Positions 51,440 to 59,499 of a stretch of DNA of 64,000 bases are shown here, piece by piece. The DNA is from Dyadobacter sp. Leaf189 (GTDB lineage: Bacteria; Bacteroidota; Bacteroidia; Cytophagales; Spirosomataceae): NCBI RefSeq assembly GCF_001424405.1, contig NZ_LMPS01000004.1:120537-184536 (forward strand), given 5' to 3'. The first letter of the stretch is position 1. The number at the start of each line of letters is the position of its first letter. The position numbers and the translations under genes were made by a program. The notes beneath the pieces were generated by a model. It did no database searches and was not told the origin of the DNA. It worked only from the letters and a program-made list of their open reading frames with translations.

Positions 51440-52309
51440 TCAGAACAACGCCGCATATTCCTTTGGCATGGCGGTCAGTTCTTTGATGAGAATATCGCGA
51501 TAAAAAACTTCCGCAGCCTCGCTTTGCAGCTGAATTTTACCACTAATCATCGGAACCTCCTTACCCTCAGGCGTGATATAGCGTGAATTATTGAGTACCA
51601 TCACGACGTGACCATTGACAATGTGCAGGCTCTTTCCTTCATAGCAGATCAATTCGAGGTTGGTCCATTCCCCGGCGGGACTTTCGTGGTTAACCGAGCG
51701 CATGCAATAGTAATCCGAGCCGCTCTTGAAAGTCCCGTAAGGCTGCTTGTGATCCGCAACGCGGTTCATTACACCTTCCGCCGGAAACGAACGGATATCA
51801 ATGGCAGAGTTGGCCTGGCACCAGAAATCGCCCATATGTCCTTCCATGATCTGAAATTCCTGCGAAAGCATCCAGGTACGCCAGTATTCTGCGCCAGCTT
51901 CGCCGGTGGAATGGTACAAAATACCCGAATCCCGCAGCTTGTCCAGTCTCGGTTCATATTTCTTCTCACCCCATTTGACAGCCAGTTTGAGGTGGTAGTT
52001 CTTGTATGACTTGCGTGTAAAAAGACAGCCGTAAGTCTCGCCGCTTACCCGCAACACAGGTCTGCCTGACTGTGCCAGCACCGAAAACACGCCCCCTTTG
52101 TCTTTGTTATAACCAATGGGAGCAATCGGGTTGCCAGCCTGATCGGTTGGTATTTTTCCATTGTATCCGGGCTTGTGGTTATAGCTCAGGTAATTTTCCC
52201 ATTGCGAAAGGTCTTTGTCGAGCAACGGTGTCCATTCAGCCGGTTTTTGCATTGAAAACAAAGCTAATGCACCCAACAAGCAGGAAAGTAGAATAAAAGT
52301 TTGTTTCAT
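51440..52309 (-). CDS. DUF1080 (3-keto-disaccharide hydrolase-type) secreted protein
   Basis: A 289-residue protein with a signal peptide (MKQTFILLSCLLGALALFS). DUF1080 landmarks are EWTPLLDKDLSQWENYL, SGETYGCLFTRKSYKNYHLKLAVKWGEKKY, DSGILYHSTG and EFQIMEGHMGDFW, ending KIQLQSEAAEVFYRDILIK. The fold is a concanavalin-like lectin/glucanase jelly roll, and some members act on 3-keto-glycosides. It is divergent from an AraC regulator and leads a two-gene unit with the Dabb gene. Confidence 0.9.
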   Translation of the reverse strand: MKQTFILLSCLLGALALFSMQKPAEWTPLLDKDLSQWENYLSYNHKPGYNGKIPTDQAGNPIAPIGYNKDKGGVFSVLAQSGRPVLRVSGETYGCLFTRKSYKNYHLKLAVKWGEKKYEPRLDKLRDSGILYHSTGEAGAEYWRTWMLSQEFQIMEGHMGDFWCQANSAIDIRSFPAEGVMNRVADHKQPYGTFKSGSDYYCMRSVNHESPAGEWTNLELICYEGKSLHIVNGHVVMVLNNSRYITPEGKEVPMISGKIQLQSEAAEVFYRDILIKELTAMPKEYAALF

Positions 52310-52338
52310 AGGTTGTTTAGATTGCCTTGTTCGTCCAG

Positions 52339-52397
52339 TTTACAAAGGCAAATTTAGCCTGCGTCAATCCAGCCCCATTGTAAAAATCCATTGTAAA
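52339..52397. promoter_or_regulatory. Three TTGTAAA half-sites between DUF1080 and the AraC gene
   Basis: TTTACAA at 52339-52345 is the inverse of TTGTAAA at 52378-52384 and 52391-52397. The last two lie in a direct repeat of CCATTGTAAA spaced 13 bases apart. The cluster overlaps the DUF1080 -7 candidate and could bind the AraC protein encoded next to it. Confidence 0.35.
52349..52356 (-). promoter_or_regulatory. Candidate -7 element for the DUF1080-Dabb unit
   Basis: On the minus strand this reads TAAATTTG, an exact match to TAnnTTTG, 39 bases before the DUF1080 ATG. No well-spaced -33 element was seen. Confidence 0.45.
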
Positions 52398-52425
52398 TTG
52401 GTAGGTTTACGATAATCTCTGTCCC

Positions 52426-53262
52426 ATGAAAAGGTACGTACTTCATACGCCATTCAGCATTTACCATTTCGAAGCTGTGAAATGGGTGCATTCGGTGCAT
52501 AAGCATACCTATTTCGAGATCATTTTTATACTGAAAGGAAGCGGTACGCATCATATCAACGGGAATGCATTTGAGTATGCCGCAGGTGATGTATTCCTGC
52601 TCGGCCCCGAAGATTTCCATCATTTCGAGATCCTGGACCTGACCGAATTCAGCTTTGTCCGCTTCAACGAATCCATTCACAAGCAACTGCCCGGCGACAA
52701 GGACCATCCCTGGCAGCCTATCATCCGCGGGCTGCTGCATACTTCCTCGCAAAGCAGGGGTTCCATTGTGCAGGATAAGCAGGAAAAAGAGAAGCTCCAC
52801 CAGCTGCTCGCGGTTCTGGAAGCGGAATCAGCCAATGATCAGTCGCAGTATTTTGAGGTGATCCGCGACAACCTGATGCGGAGTATGCTGATCATCCTGG
52901 CGCGTAACCTGTTCAGCCAGGCACAGAGCAAACCTGTGCAGCAGGATTCCATTGAGGCTATTCTGATGTATATCAAAAAGCACATTTACCAGCCTGAGGA
53001 ACTCACAATCGAACATCTGGCCCGCACTTTCCATTATGCTCCGGCGTACATCAGTATCTTTTTCAAGAAACATACCGGTGAATCTGTAAAGCAATACATC
53101 ATCAAACACAGGGTCAAGCTCATAGAAGCCCGCCTGCTTTACAGTCAGATGACACTCAGTGAAATTGCCCACGAATTCGGCTACACCGACGAAAGCCACC
53201 TCTGCAAACAATTCAAAAAATACACGGGAACAACCCCGCTCCTGTTCCGGCTACGCGTGTAG
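52426..53262 (+). CDS. AraC-family transcriptional regulator
   Basis: A 278-residue regulator with an N-terminal cupin-like sensing domain (HKHTYFEIIFILKGSGTHHI, AGDVFLLGPEDFHHFEI) and a C-terminal AraC helix-turn-helix pair. The latter has LTIEHLARTFHYAPAYISIF and MTLSEIAHEFGYTDESHLCK, followed by FKKYTGTTP. It probably controls the divergent DUF1080-Dabb unit in response to a sugar or related molecule; the ligand is unknown. Confidence 0.92.
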   Translation: MKRYVLHTPFSIYHFEAVKWVHSVHKHTYFEIIFILKGSGTHHINGNAFEYAAGDVFLLGPEDFHHFEILDLTEFSFVRFNESIHKQLPGDKDHPWQPIIRGLLHTSSQSRGSIVQDKQEKEKLHQLLAVLEAESANDQSQYFEVIRDNLMRSMLIILARNLFSQAQSKPVQQDSIEAILMYIKKHIYQPEELTIEHLARTFHYAPAYISIFFKKHTGESVKQYIIKHRVKLIEARLLYSQMTLSEIAHEFGYTDESHLCKQFKKYTGTTPLLFRLRV

Positions 53263-53391
53263 GGAGAAATTGAAACTGGTAAAGCCTATCCTTTTTTCAC
53301 CTACCAACATTATAAATCCATTATCCTCCCGCTTTGTTTTAAAAGTTTTAACACCTGTTAGAAATCATCAAATCGTAACAGCGACTTAACA

Positions 53392-53419
53392 TTGGGAAAT
53401 GCGTGCTGCGATAATTTTG
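53392..53419 (+). promoter_or_regulatory. Candidate promoter of the phospholipase C gene
   Basis: TTG at 53392-53394 and TAATTTTG at 53412-53419 are 17 bases apart, close to the Bacteroidota -33/-7 consensus. The -7 element lies 59 bases before the ATG. This is the best-formed promoter seen in the window. Confidence 0.6.
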
Positions 53420-53478
53420 CACTTCTTTTTCTCGTCCCACATTCAAAGCGACTAAGCTCAACTACCAATAAGTAACAA

Positions 53479-55977
53479 ATGGATTCACGCAGAGATTTTC
53501 TAAAAAAAGCGGCTATGCTGGCTGGTACCGGCACAATGGCGAATATGCTGCCGCCTGTTATTCAGCAGGCGCTCGCTATTGACCCCGAACCCGGAAGTAC
53601 ATTCTACGACGCCGAACATATCGTTTTTTTAATGCTCGAAAACAGGTCCTTCGATCACCAGCTCGGTACATTGCAGGGCGTGCGGGGGTACAATGACCCA
53701 CGGGCGATTGATCTGCCGAATAAGAACAAGGTGTGGTTCCAGTCCAATAAAGAAGGTGATACCTACGCGCCTTTTCACCTGAATGTGAAGGATACCAAAG
53801 TAGCCTGGATGGGATCGGTTCCCCACGGCTGGAGTGACCAGACCGATGCCATGAATGGTGGCAAGTACGATAAATGGCTGGACGTGAAAAAGCCTGGCCG
53901 CAAGGAATTTTCCCATATCCCGCTCACCATGGGCTATTGCGACAGGTCCGATTTCCCCTTCTACTACTCGCTGGCGGATGCATTTACAGTATGTGATCAT
54001 AACTTCTGTTCAAGCATTACGGGGACGCACCCTAACCGGTACTATTGGATGAGCGGAACCGTTCGCGAGAAAAATGAGGCGGAAGGAATGGCGCATTTGT
54101 GGAATATCAGCAACTACGTTTATCCTGAACTAACATGGAAAACTTTCCCCGAAAGACTGGAAGAGATTGGCGTTCCCTGGAAAGTGTACCAGAATGAGAT
54201 TACAATGGGTTACGGGCTGAAAGGAGAAGAAAGCGCATGGTTGAGCAACTTCGGCACCAATGTGCTCGAATATTTCAAACAGTACAATGTGCGGTTCCAT
54301 GAGGGCGGCATTGCCAATCTCCAAACCAAGAAGGACGCTATTCTGGAAACCATTGGAGAGCTTGAAAAACAATCAGACGACGCTAATGCACAGAAGCTGG
54401 CGGCTGCACGGAAAGTACTGGCCAGCATCGAAACCGCCCAGGCGAAATTCAATGCGGATACTTTCAATGCATTATCAGGAAATGAAAAAAGCCTGAATAC
54501 CAGGGCATTTACAACCAATATCAACGATGCCGACTTTCACGCGCTGGCCTCCATGCAGTATGACGACAATGGAACCGAGCGCACGTTGAGCGTACCCAAA
54601 GGCGATGTATTTCACCAGTTCCGCCAGGATGTACAAAACGGTACTTTGCCTGCTGTTTCCTGGCTGATGCCGCCTGCCCATTTTTCTGATCACCCGGGTC
54701 AGCCGTGGTTTGGGCCGTGGTATGTGAGCGAGGTAATGGAAATATTGCTGAAAAATCCGGAGGTATGGAAGAAGACCATTTTCGTGCTGACCTACGACGA
54801 AAACGACGGCTACTTCGATCACCTGCCACCTTATACAGTACCCAATCCATACAAAGAGAACACCGGCAAGGTATCCGCGAACATAGATCCGAAACTGGAT
54901 TTTGCCACCAGGACACAGCAGACCAATCCTTCCATGTCCGAGAGCAAGCTGCGCGAAGGATCAATCGGGCTGGGTTACCGCGTGCCGATGATCGTGGCTT
55001 CCCCCTGGACGCGGGGCGGGTTTGTCAACTCGGAAGTGTTTGACCATACCTCTTCATTACAGTTTCTGGAAAATTTCGTAGCGCGCAAATTCAACAAGAA
55101 GATCGTTGACGAGAATATTACGCAATGGAGACGTACCATTTGCGGTGACCTTACTTCGGTGTTCCGCCCGTACAATGGCGAGAAAATTGATAAACCTGAA
55201 TTTCTGGATAAAAAGCCTTTTATAGAGCGCATTCACCAGGCACAATTCAAGCAGGCGCCCGACAATTTCAAAAAGCTTACGCCGGCAGAAATCCGCGAAA
55301 TCAGCGAGAATCCGGCTTCCGCATTGTTCCCGACGCAGGAAAAAGGAGTGCGTGCGGCATGTGCGCTGCCTTACGAGCTTTACGTAGATAATCATTTTGA
55401 CAAAGCCACAGGTGCGATCAAAGTGGCTTACAAGGCTGGGAATAGAGTCTTCGGCAAGCAAGCAGCCGGCTCTCCATTCAGAGTGTACGCGATGAACCCC
55501 TACCAGAATGAAACGCTGCGCTCCTGGGATTATAGCGTCTCCGCAGGTGATTCACTGGCCGATCAGTACAAGATCAGCGACTTCGAAAATGGCAGTTACC
55601 ACCTGCGCGTCTACGGACCAAACGGCTTTTTCCGCGAATTTACCGGTGACCAGAATAACCCGTTGTTACAAGTGAATTGTGAATATGAAGCCAGGAATTC
55701 CAAACTAACCGGCAATGTGATTATCTCCATTACAAATCAGGATAACAAGGCACAGGCGATCGAGCTGGTTGACAACAGCTATAAAACCGGCAGCAGGAAA
55801 AAGACCATCGCGGCCGGCGGCAGTACGCAGTTCACATTCAATTTAGCAAAAAGCTTTAACTGGTACGACCTGAGTGTGAAGGTAAAAGACAGCCAGACCT
55901 TTGAAGAACGCTTTGCCGGCAGGGTGGAAACGGGTTCAGTCACTAAAACAGACCCATTAATGGGCGGCGTTGTGTAA
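53479..55977 (+). CDS. Phosphocholine-specific phospholipase C, Tat-exported
   Basis: An 832-residue protein with a twin-arginine signal (SRRDFLKKAAMLAGTGTMAN). The phosphoesterase domain has HIVFLMLENRSFDHQLGTL, TGTHPNRYYWMSG, and later FVLTYDENDGYFDHLPPYT, VPMIVASPWTRGG and DHTSSLQFLENF, as in the PlcH/PlcN-type acid-phosphatase-like family. The last about 200 residues form two C-terminal beta domains of the PLC type. It should hydrolyse phosphatidylcholine or sphingomyelin. Normal length; a separate unit, convergent with the next gene. Confidence 0.93.
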   Translation: MDSRRDFLKKAAMLAGTGTMANMLPPVIQQALAIDPEPGSTFYDAEHIVFLMLENRSFDHQLGTLQGVRGYNDPRAIDLPNKNKVWFQSNKEGDTYAPFHLNVKDTKVAWMGSVPHGWSDQTDAMNGGKYDKWLDVKKPGRKEFSHIPLTMGYCDRSDFPFYYSLADAFTVCDHNFCSSITGTHPNRYYWMSGTVREKNEAEGMAHLWNISNYVYPELTWKTFPERLEEIGVPWKVYQNEITMGYGLKGEESAWLSNFGTNVLEYFKQYNVRFHEGGIANLQTKKDAILETIGELEKQSDDANAQKLAAARKVLASIETAQAKFNADTFNALSGNEKSLNTRAFTTNINDADFHALASMQYDDNGTERTLSVPKGDVFHQFRQDVQNGTLPAVSWLMPPAHFSDHPGQPWFGPWYVSEVMEILLKNPEVWKKTIFVLTYDENDGYFDHLPPYTVPNPYKENTGKVSANIDPKLDFATRTQQTNPSMSESKLREGSIGLGYRVPMIVASPWTRGGFVNSEVFDHTSSLQFLENFVARKFNKKIVDENITQWRRTICGDLTSVFRPYNGEKIDKPEFLDKKPFIERIHQAQFKQAPDNFKKLTPAEIREISENPASALFPTQEKGVRAACALPYELYVDNHFDKATGAIKVAYKAGNRVFGKQAAGSPFRVYAMNPYQNETLRSWDYSVSAGDSLADQYKISDFENGSYHLRVYGPNGFFREFTGDQNNPLLQVNCEYEARNSKLTGNVIISITNQDNKAQAIELVDNSYKTGSRKKTIAAGGSTQFTFNLAKSFNWYDLSVKVKDSQTFEERFAGRVETGSVTKTDPLMGGVV

Positions 55978-56017
55978 CTGGCTGTCCAACAAAACGAATA
56001 TCTCATTGCAAAATGAT

Positions 56018-57010
56018 TCATAGGAAAGATTCAGCGCCTGTTTCCTTGTTGTACCTTGACCGGTACTCCAGTGGTGACAGGCCTGTAATCTTCCTGAACA
56101 CCTCGCGGAAAGCTTTCATATCCGAATAACCCGATTCATACATTACCTCCTTTACATTCTTGCAGCTGGTCTCGAAAGCCTTTTTTGCAGCCTCCACCCG
56201 CACACGCTGTGCATATTCGATCGGCGTGTTTCCGGTAGCTTTGATAAATCTCCGGTCAAAGTTTCTCCTGCCCACGGCATAATTCGAGATAAGCTCGGCA
56301 ATGGACAGTCTGCTATGCAGATTGTTTTCAATGTAAGCTTGTGCCTCTTTCACGATCTCGTCGTCGTGCGATTTCTGGCCCGCAAAAATGATAAAGGGTG
56401 CCTGGGTTTGTCTGTCAATATCGATTTGAAAAACCTTGGAACAGAAGATTGCCGTTTGCCTGTCAAAGTATCTTTCAACGAGGTAAATAATCAGGTTCAG
56501 AAATGAATAAGCCCCGCCATTGGTATAGATCCCGTGCTCATTGGTGATCAGCCCGTCCCTTTTTACATCCACCTGCGGGAACATGGCGCGAAACGAATCT
56601 GCAAACGCCCAGTGTGTCGAACAGCTTTTTCCACTTAGCAGGCCTGTCTGTGCCAGCAGGAATGCGCCTGTACAAATACTCGCGACCTCGGCGCCCAGCA
56701 TGTACTGTTCTTTCAGCCATTGAATCAGGTATGCATTCTTTTCTATAGCTTCCCTGAACTGATGGTTTACAGAAGGAATAATCACCAGGTCAGTCTTTTT
56801 TACCGCGGACAAATGGGTATGCGGCCGCACTGAAAACAGACCGTCATGAAAGTCCTGCTCGCTGGAAAGTCCTGCCAGCTGGATCTGGTAGCCTTCCCTG
56901 TTCTCCTTTTCTTTCCAGAAGTTATTGGCCCTCGTCAATATCTTGTATGCACCAATAATGCTGCTCAGGTTACCCTGGCCGTCGGGAACGAGGATGGTTA
57001 TTTTTTTCAT
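56018..57010 (-). CDS. GlxA-like transcriptional regulator (DJ-1/PfpI plus AraC HTH)
   Basis: A 330-residue protein from the ATG at 57010; the frame is open to 57100 but a start there would add 30 residues before the fold. The N-terminal DJ-1/PfpI domain has MKKITILVPDGQGNLSSIIG and EVASICTGAFLLAQTGLL with the family Cys. The C-terminal AraC HTH has RLSIAELISNYAVGRRNFDR, KEVMYESGYSDMKAFREVFR and KITGLSPLEYRSRY. It is divergent from an SRPBCC gene across a half-site cluster, so autoregulation and control of that gene are likely. Confidence 0.9.
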   Translation of the reverse strand: MKKITILVPDGQGNLSSIIGAYKILTRANNFWKEKENREGYQIQLAGLSSEQDFHDGLFSVRPHTHLSAVKKTDLVIIPSVNHQFREAIEKNAYLIQWLKEQYMLGAEVASICTGAFLLAQTGLLSGKSCSTHWAFADSFRAMFPQVDVKRDGLITNEHGIYTNGGAYSFLNLIIYLVERYFDRQTAIFCSKVFQIDIDRQTQAPFIIFAGQKSHDDEIVKEAQAYIENNLHSRLSIAELISNYAVGRRNFDRRFIKATGNTPIEYAQRVRVEAAKKAFETSCKNVKEVMYESGYSDMKAFREVFRKITGLSPLEYRSRYNKETGAESFL

Positions 57011-57037
57011 GTTTTTTGCAGAAAGATATACATACAT

Positions 57038-57095
57038 CTTGTCCAAATCAACCCGCGGGATTGTCCATTTTGCATAGTTGCGATGTTTGGACAAG
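57038..57095. promoter_or_regulatory. TTGTCC half-site array between divergent GlxA-like and SRPBCC genes
   Basis: TTGTCC occurs at 57039-57044 and 57061-57066, 22 bases apart in direct orientation, and as GGACAA at 57089-57094. The outer copies form a perfect 10-base inverted repeat, CTTGTCCAAA (57038-57047) and TTTGGACAAG (57086-57095). Two-turn direct spacing is typical of AraC-family half-sites. Confidence 0.5.
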
Positions 57096-57152
57096 TCCAT
57101 ACTTTTGAGAAATCAAAGACGGTATAACCTTTAACATCAATCAAAAGCAAAT

Positions 57153-57596
57153 ATGGCAGATATCCTACACCGGATCGGGATCAAGGCTCCCATTCAAAAT
57201 GTTTATCAGGCACTTACTACCAATGCCGGACTGGCAGGCTGGTGGACCACAGATACAAAAGGCGAGGGCGATCAGGTGGGAAGTATCCTTGAATTCAGGT
57301 TTGGAGCGGGCGGGTTTGACATGAAAGTAAAGGAACTCGTCGCACCAACCCGCGTCGTTTGGGAGGTAACAGATGGCCCCGCTGAATGGCTCCCGACTAT
57401 GATCAGTTTTGATCTGAGAGAAGAGGGCGAATACATTATTCTCATCTTCAAACACATGAACTGGCAGGAACCGGTGGAATTCATGCATCATTGCAGCACC
57501 AAATGGGCCATATTTCTAATGAGCCTCAAATCACTTCTTGAAACCGGCGAAGGCAGCCCCAATCCCGTTGATGTCAAGATTGACAACTGGAATTGA
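57153..57596 (+). CDS. SRPBCC/AHSA1-domain protein
   Basis: A 147-residue START-like protein: DILHRIGIKAPIQNVYQALT, GLAGWWTTDTKGEGDQVGS, MKVKELVAPTRVVWEVTDGP and WAIFLMSLKSLLETG. This fold has a deep hydrophobic pocket and a wide range of ligands; no substrate can be read here. The gene is divergent from the GlxA-like regulator. A hairpin terminator follows its stop. Confidence 0.88.
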   Translation: MADILHRIGIKAPIQNVYQALTTNAGLAGWWTTDTKGEGDQVGSILEFRFGAGGFDMKVKELVAPTRVVWEVTDGPAEWLPTMISFDLREEGEYIILIFKHMNWQEPVEFMHHCSTKWAIFLMSLKSLLETGEGSPNPVDVKIDNWN

Positions 57597-57609
57597 ATGT
57601 TCAATATGC

Positions 57610-57651
57610 AAAGCTACCCGGCTCAGATCAGATTGGAGCCGGGCAGCTTTG
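57610..57651. terminator. Stem-loop terminator between convergent genes
   Basis: AAAGCTACCCGGCTC pairs with GAGCCGGGCAGCTTT with a single mismatch around a loop of about 11 bases, followed by a short T-rich run. It can terminate the SRPBCC gene and, on the other strand, the GyrI-like gene. Confidence 0.7.
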
Positions 57652-57663
57652 TTTTGCATTGCG

Positions 57664-58185
57664 TTAATCTGCCAGCTTAAAAACGATCTCGGTCTGCCAT
57701 TTCTCCGGGTCTGGTTCCAGTTCGGGATCTACCAGGTAAAATTCGGTTCGCCCGCCCCATTGTGTTTTCTCGTTTCCAACCTGCTTTACCTCTGTCAGTC
57801 CCTGTTCTGCGATCCACTTTTCCAGGGCAACGTGGCCCTGCATCATATCCTTGAAATCGCCGGTATATACGATGCTCGCGTAATTACCCTCCGGAAAAAC
57901 CCCTGCGATCACAGTTCCTTCACCTTCCACGGCCTGGCTCACCGGAAAACCTGCCTCGCATTCCAGCATACCTTCTTCATTCATCGATTTATAAAGAAAA
58001 AAGTCAACCCCGCTTGCTTTAATGCCCCGCTCCTGCATCCATTGCTTCACTTCGGGAATGAGCGGAGGCAGCACATCAGGTATATCGTACATGTGCACTG
58101 TTTTCGCGATAGCCACATAATACATTGCATTCCGGTGTTCTGATTTTGGTTCTGATAGCATGATCCATTGCTGATTTGTTGTCAT
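57664..58185 (-). CDS. GyrI-like small-molecule-binding protein
   Basis: A 173-residue protein resembling the GyrI-like/AraC effector-binding (SHS2) fold: MYYVAIAKTVHMYDIPDVLP, VDFFLYKSMNEEGMLECEAG, VSQAVEGEGTVIAGVFPEGN, AsiYTGDFKDMMQGHVALE, and WGGRTEFYLVDPELEPDPEK. Members bind small amphipathic or cationic ligands; some are antitoxin- or drug-sensing modules. It has no DNA-binding domain. The gene stands alone. Confidence 0.75.
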   Translation of the reverse strand: MTTNQQWIMLSEPKSEHRNAMYYVAIAKTVHMYDIPDVLPPLIPEVKQWMQERGIKASGVDFFLYKSMNEEGMLECEAGFPVSQAVEGEGTVIAGVFPEGNYASIVYTGDFKDMMQGHVALEKWIAEQGLTEVKQVGNEKTQWGGRTEFYLVDPELEPDPEKWQTEIVFKLAD

Positions 58186-58421
58186 GCAAAGCTAGGTGCT
58201 TCCACAAGGATTGTCGGAGGGCAATCACGTCATATTAAAGGGCGGATTGAGACATAATCCTTCCGTTTTAAGCAAGTGAATTGCGCTAGCTCAGTTTTTT
58301 TGGGGATATGTTCTTACCTTTAGATATCTGTAACGGCGGGATTATTGTGAATAAAGCTGCACTGAACCGCCCGATCTTCGATAATTAAATAAGAAACCCC
58401 ACATCTGAACCCCTTTTGCGA

Positions 58422-59498
58422 ATGCGGAAATTAAAAGAATATTGGACTATCATTTTGCCGGCTTTGGCCTGGCTGTTATATCTTGGAAAATCATTTGGAC
58501 TGGATGGAGCGTTTGATATACTGGTTACATTAGGATTAATGGGCGTCGTCCTGGCGGCGGTACACCATGCAGAGATCATCGCGCTCAGGGTCGGAGAACC
58601 CGCCGGTACGCTGGTACTCGCTATTGCCATCACCGTTATAGAAGTAGCCCTGATCGTCTCGCTCATGCTCGCAGGCGGCCCCGATTCGCACATGCTGGCA
58701 CGGGATACCGTTTTTGCTGCCATTATGATCATCCTTACCGGTATCATCGGTTTGTGCCTGCTCGTAGGCGGGGTGCGGTTCAAAGAGCAGCATTTCGGCC
58801 GGCATGGTACCAATGCAGCCCTCGTTACCTTAACAGCCATTTCCGTCCTTACGCTGATACTCCCCAATTACACCACGAGTATATCCGGTCCGGTTTACAA
58901 TGTAAGTCAGCTCATCTTTGTCGCCATTATCTCCCTTGTACTGTACGGGACCTTTGTAATGGTGCAAACAGTGCGGCACCGCTCCTACTTTCTACCCGAA
59001 GATATAGCTGATGAAATAAGCCCCGAGCTGCACCAGCCGTCCAAAGGTCAGACTGCATTAAGCGTTTTCCTGCTGCTAGTTTGCCTCACTGCCGTAGTAT
59101 TGCTGGCCAAAACACTTGCGCCGATGATTGAAGAGAAAGTAGCGGCTGCTGGTGCACCGGAGTCTGTGGTGGGTGTGATTGTGGCATTGATGATCCTGCT
59201 ACCCGAAGGTTTGGCCGCCTATAAAGCTGCCCGCAAAAACAAACTGCAGATAAGCCTGAATCTTGCGCTTGGCTCTGCGCTAGCCAGTATCGGACTGACC
59301 ATTCCCGCGGTAGCTGTTGTCTCCATTGTGACAGGATTTACAATTACGCTGGGTATTGATATGAAATCAACCGTGCTGCTGGTACTGTCGCTTTTTACGG
59401 TCGCGCTTGCATTTACAAATGGCAGGACCACGATCATGCAGGGCGTAGTGCTGCTGGTAATCTTTGCAGTTTACCTGTTCACGACGGTTGTCCCATAA
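58422..59498 (+). CDS. chaA: ChaA-like calcium/proton antiporter
   Basis: A 358-residue membrane protein from the ATG at 58422; an upstream TTG is also in frame. It has about 11 helices and the two alpha-repeats of the CaCA superfamily: VGEPAGTLVLAIAITVIEVALI in the first half and VALMILLPEGLAAYKAARKN in the second. These carry the acidic ion-binding residues (GEPxGT..E and LLPEG). ChaA-type proteins exchange Ca2+ or Na+/K+ for H+. A separate unit. Confidence 0.88.
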   Translation: MRKLKEYWTIILPALAWLLYLGKSFGLDGAFDILVTLGLMGVVLAAVHHAEIIALRVGEPAGTLVLAIAITVIEVALIVSLMLAGGPDSHMLARDTVFAAIMIILTGIIGLCLLVGGVRFKEQHFGRHGTNAALVTLTAISVLTLILPNYTTSISGPVYNVSQLIFVAIISLVLYGTFVMVQTVRHRSYFLPEDIADEISPELHQPSKGQTALSVFLLLVCLTAVVLLAKTLAPMIEEKVAAAGAPESVVGVIVALMILLPEGLAAYKAARKNKLQISLNLALGSALASIGLTIPAVAVVSIVTGFTITLGIDMKSTVLLVLSLFTVALAFTNGRTTIMQGVVLLVIFAVYLFTTVVP

Positions 59499-59499
59499 T

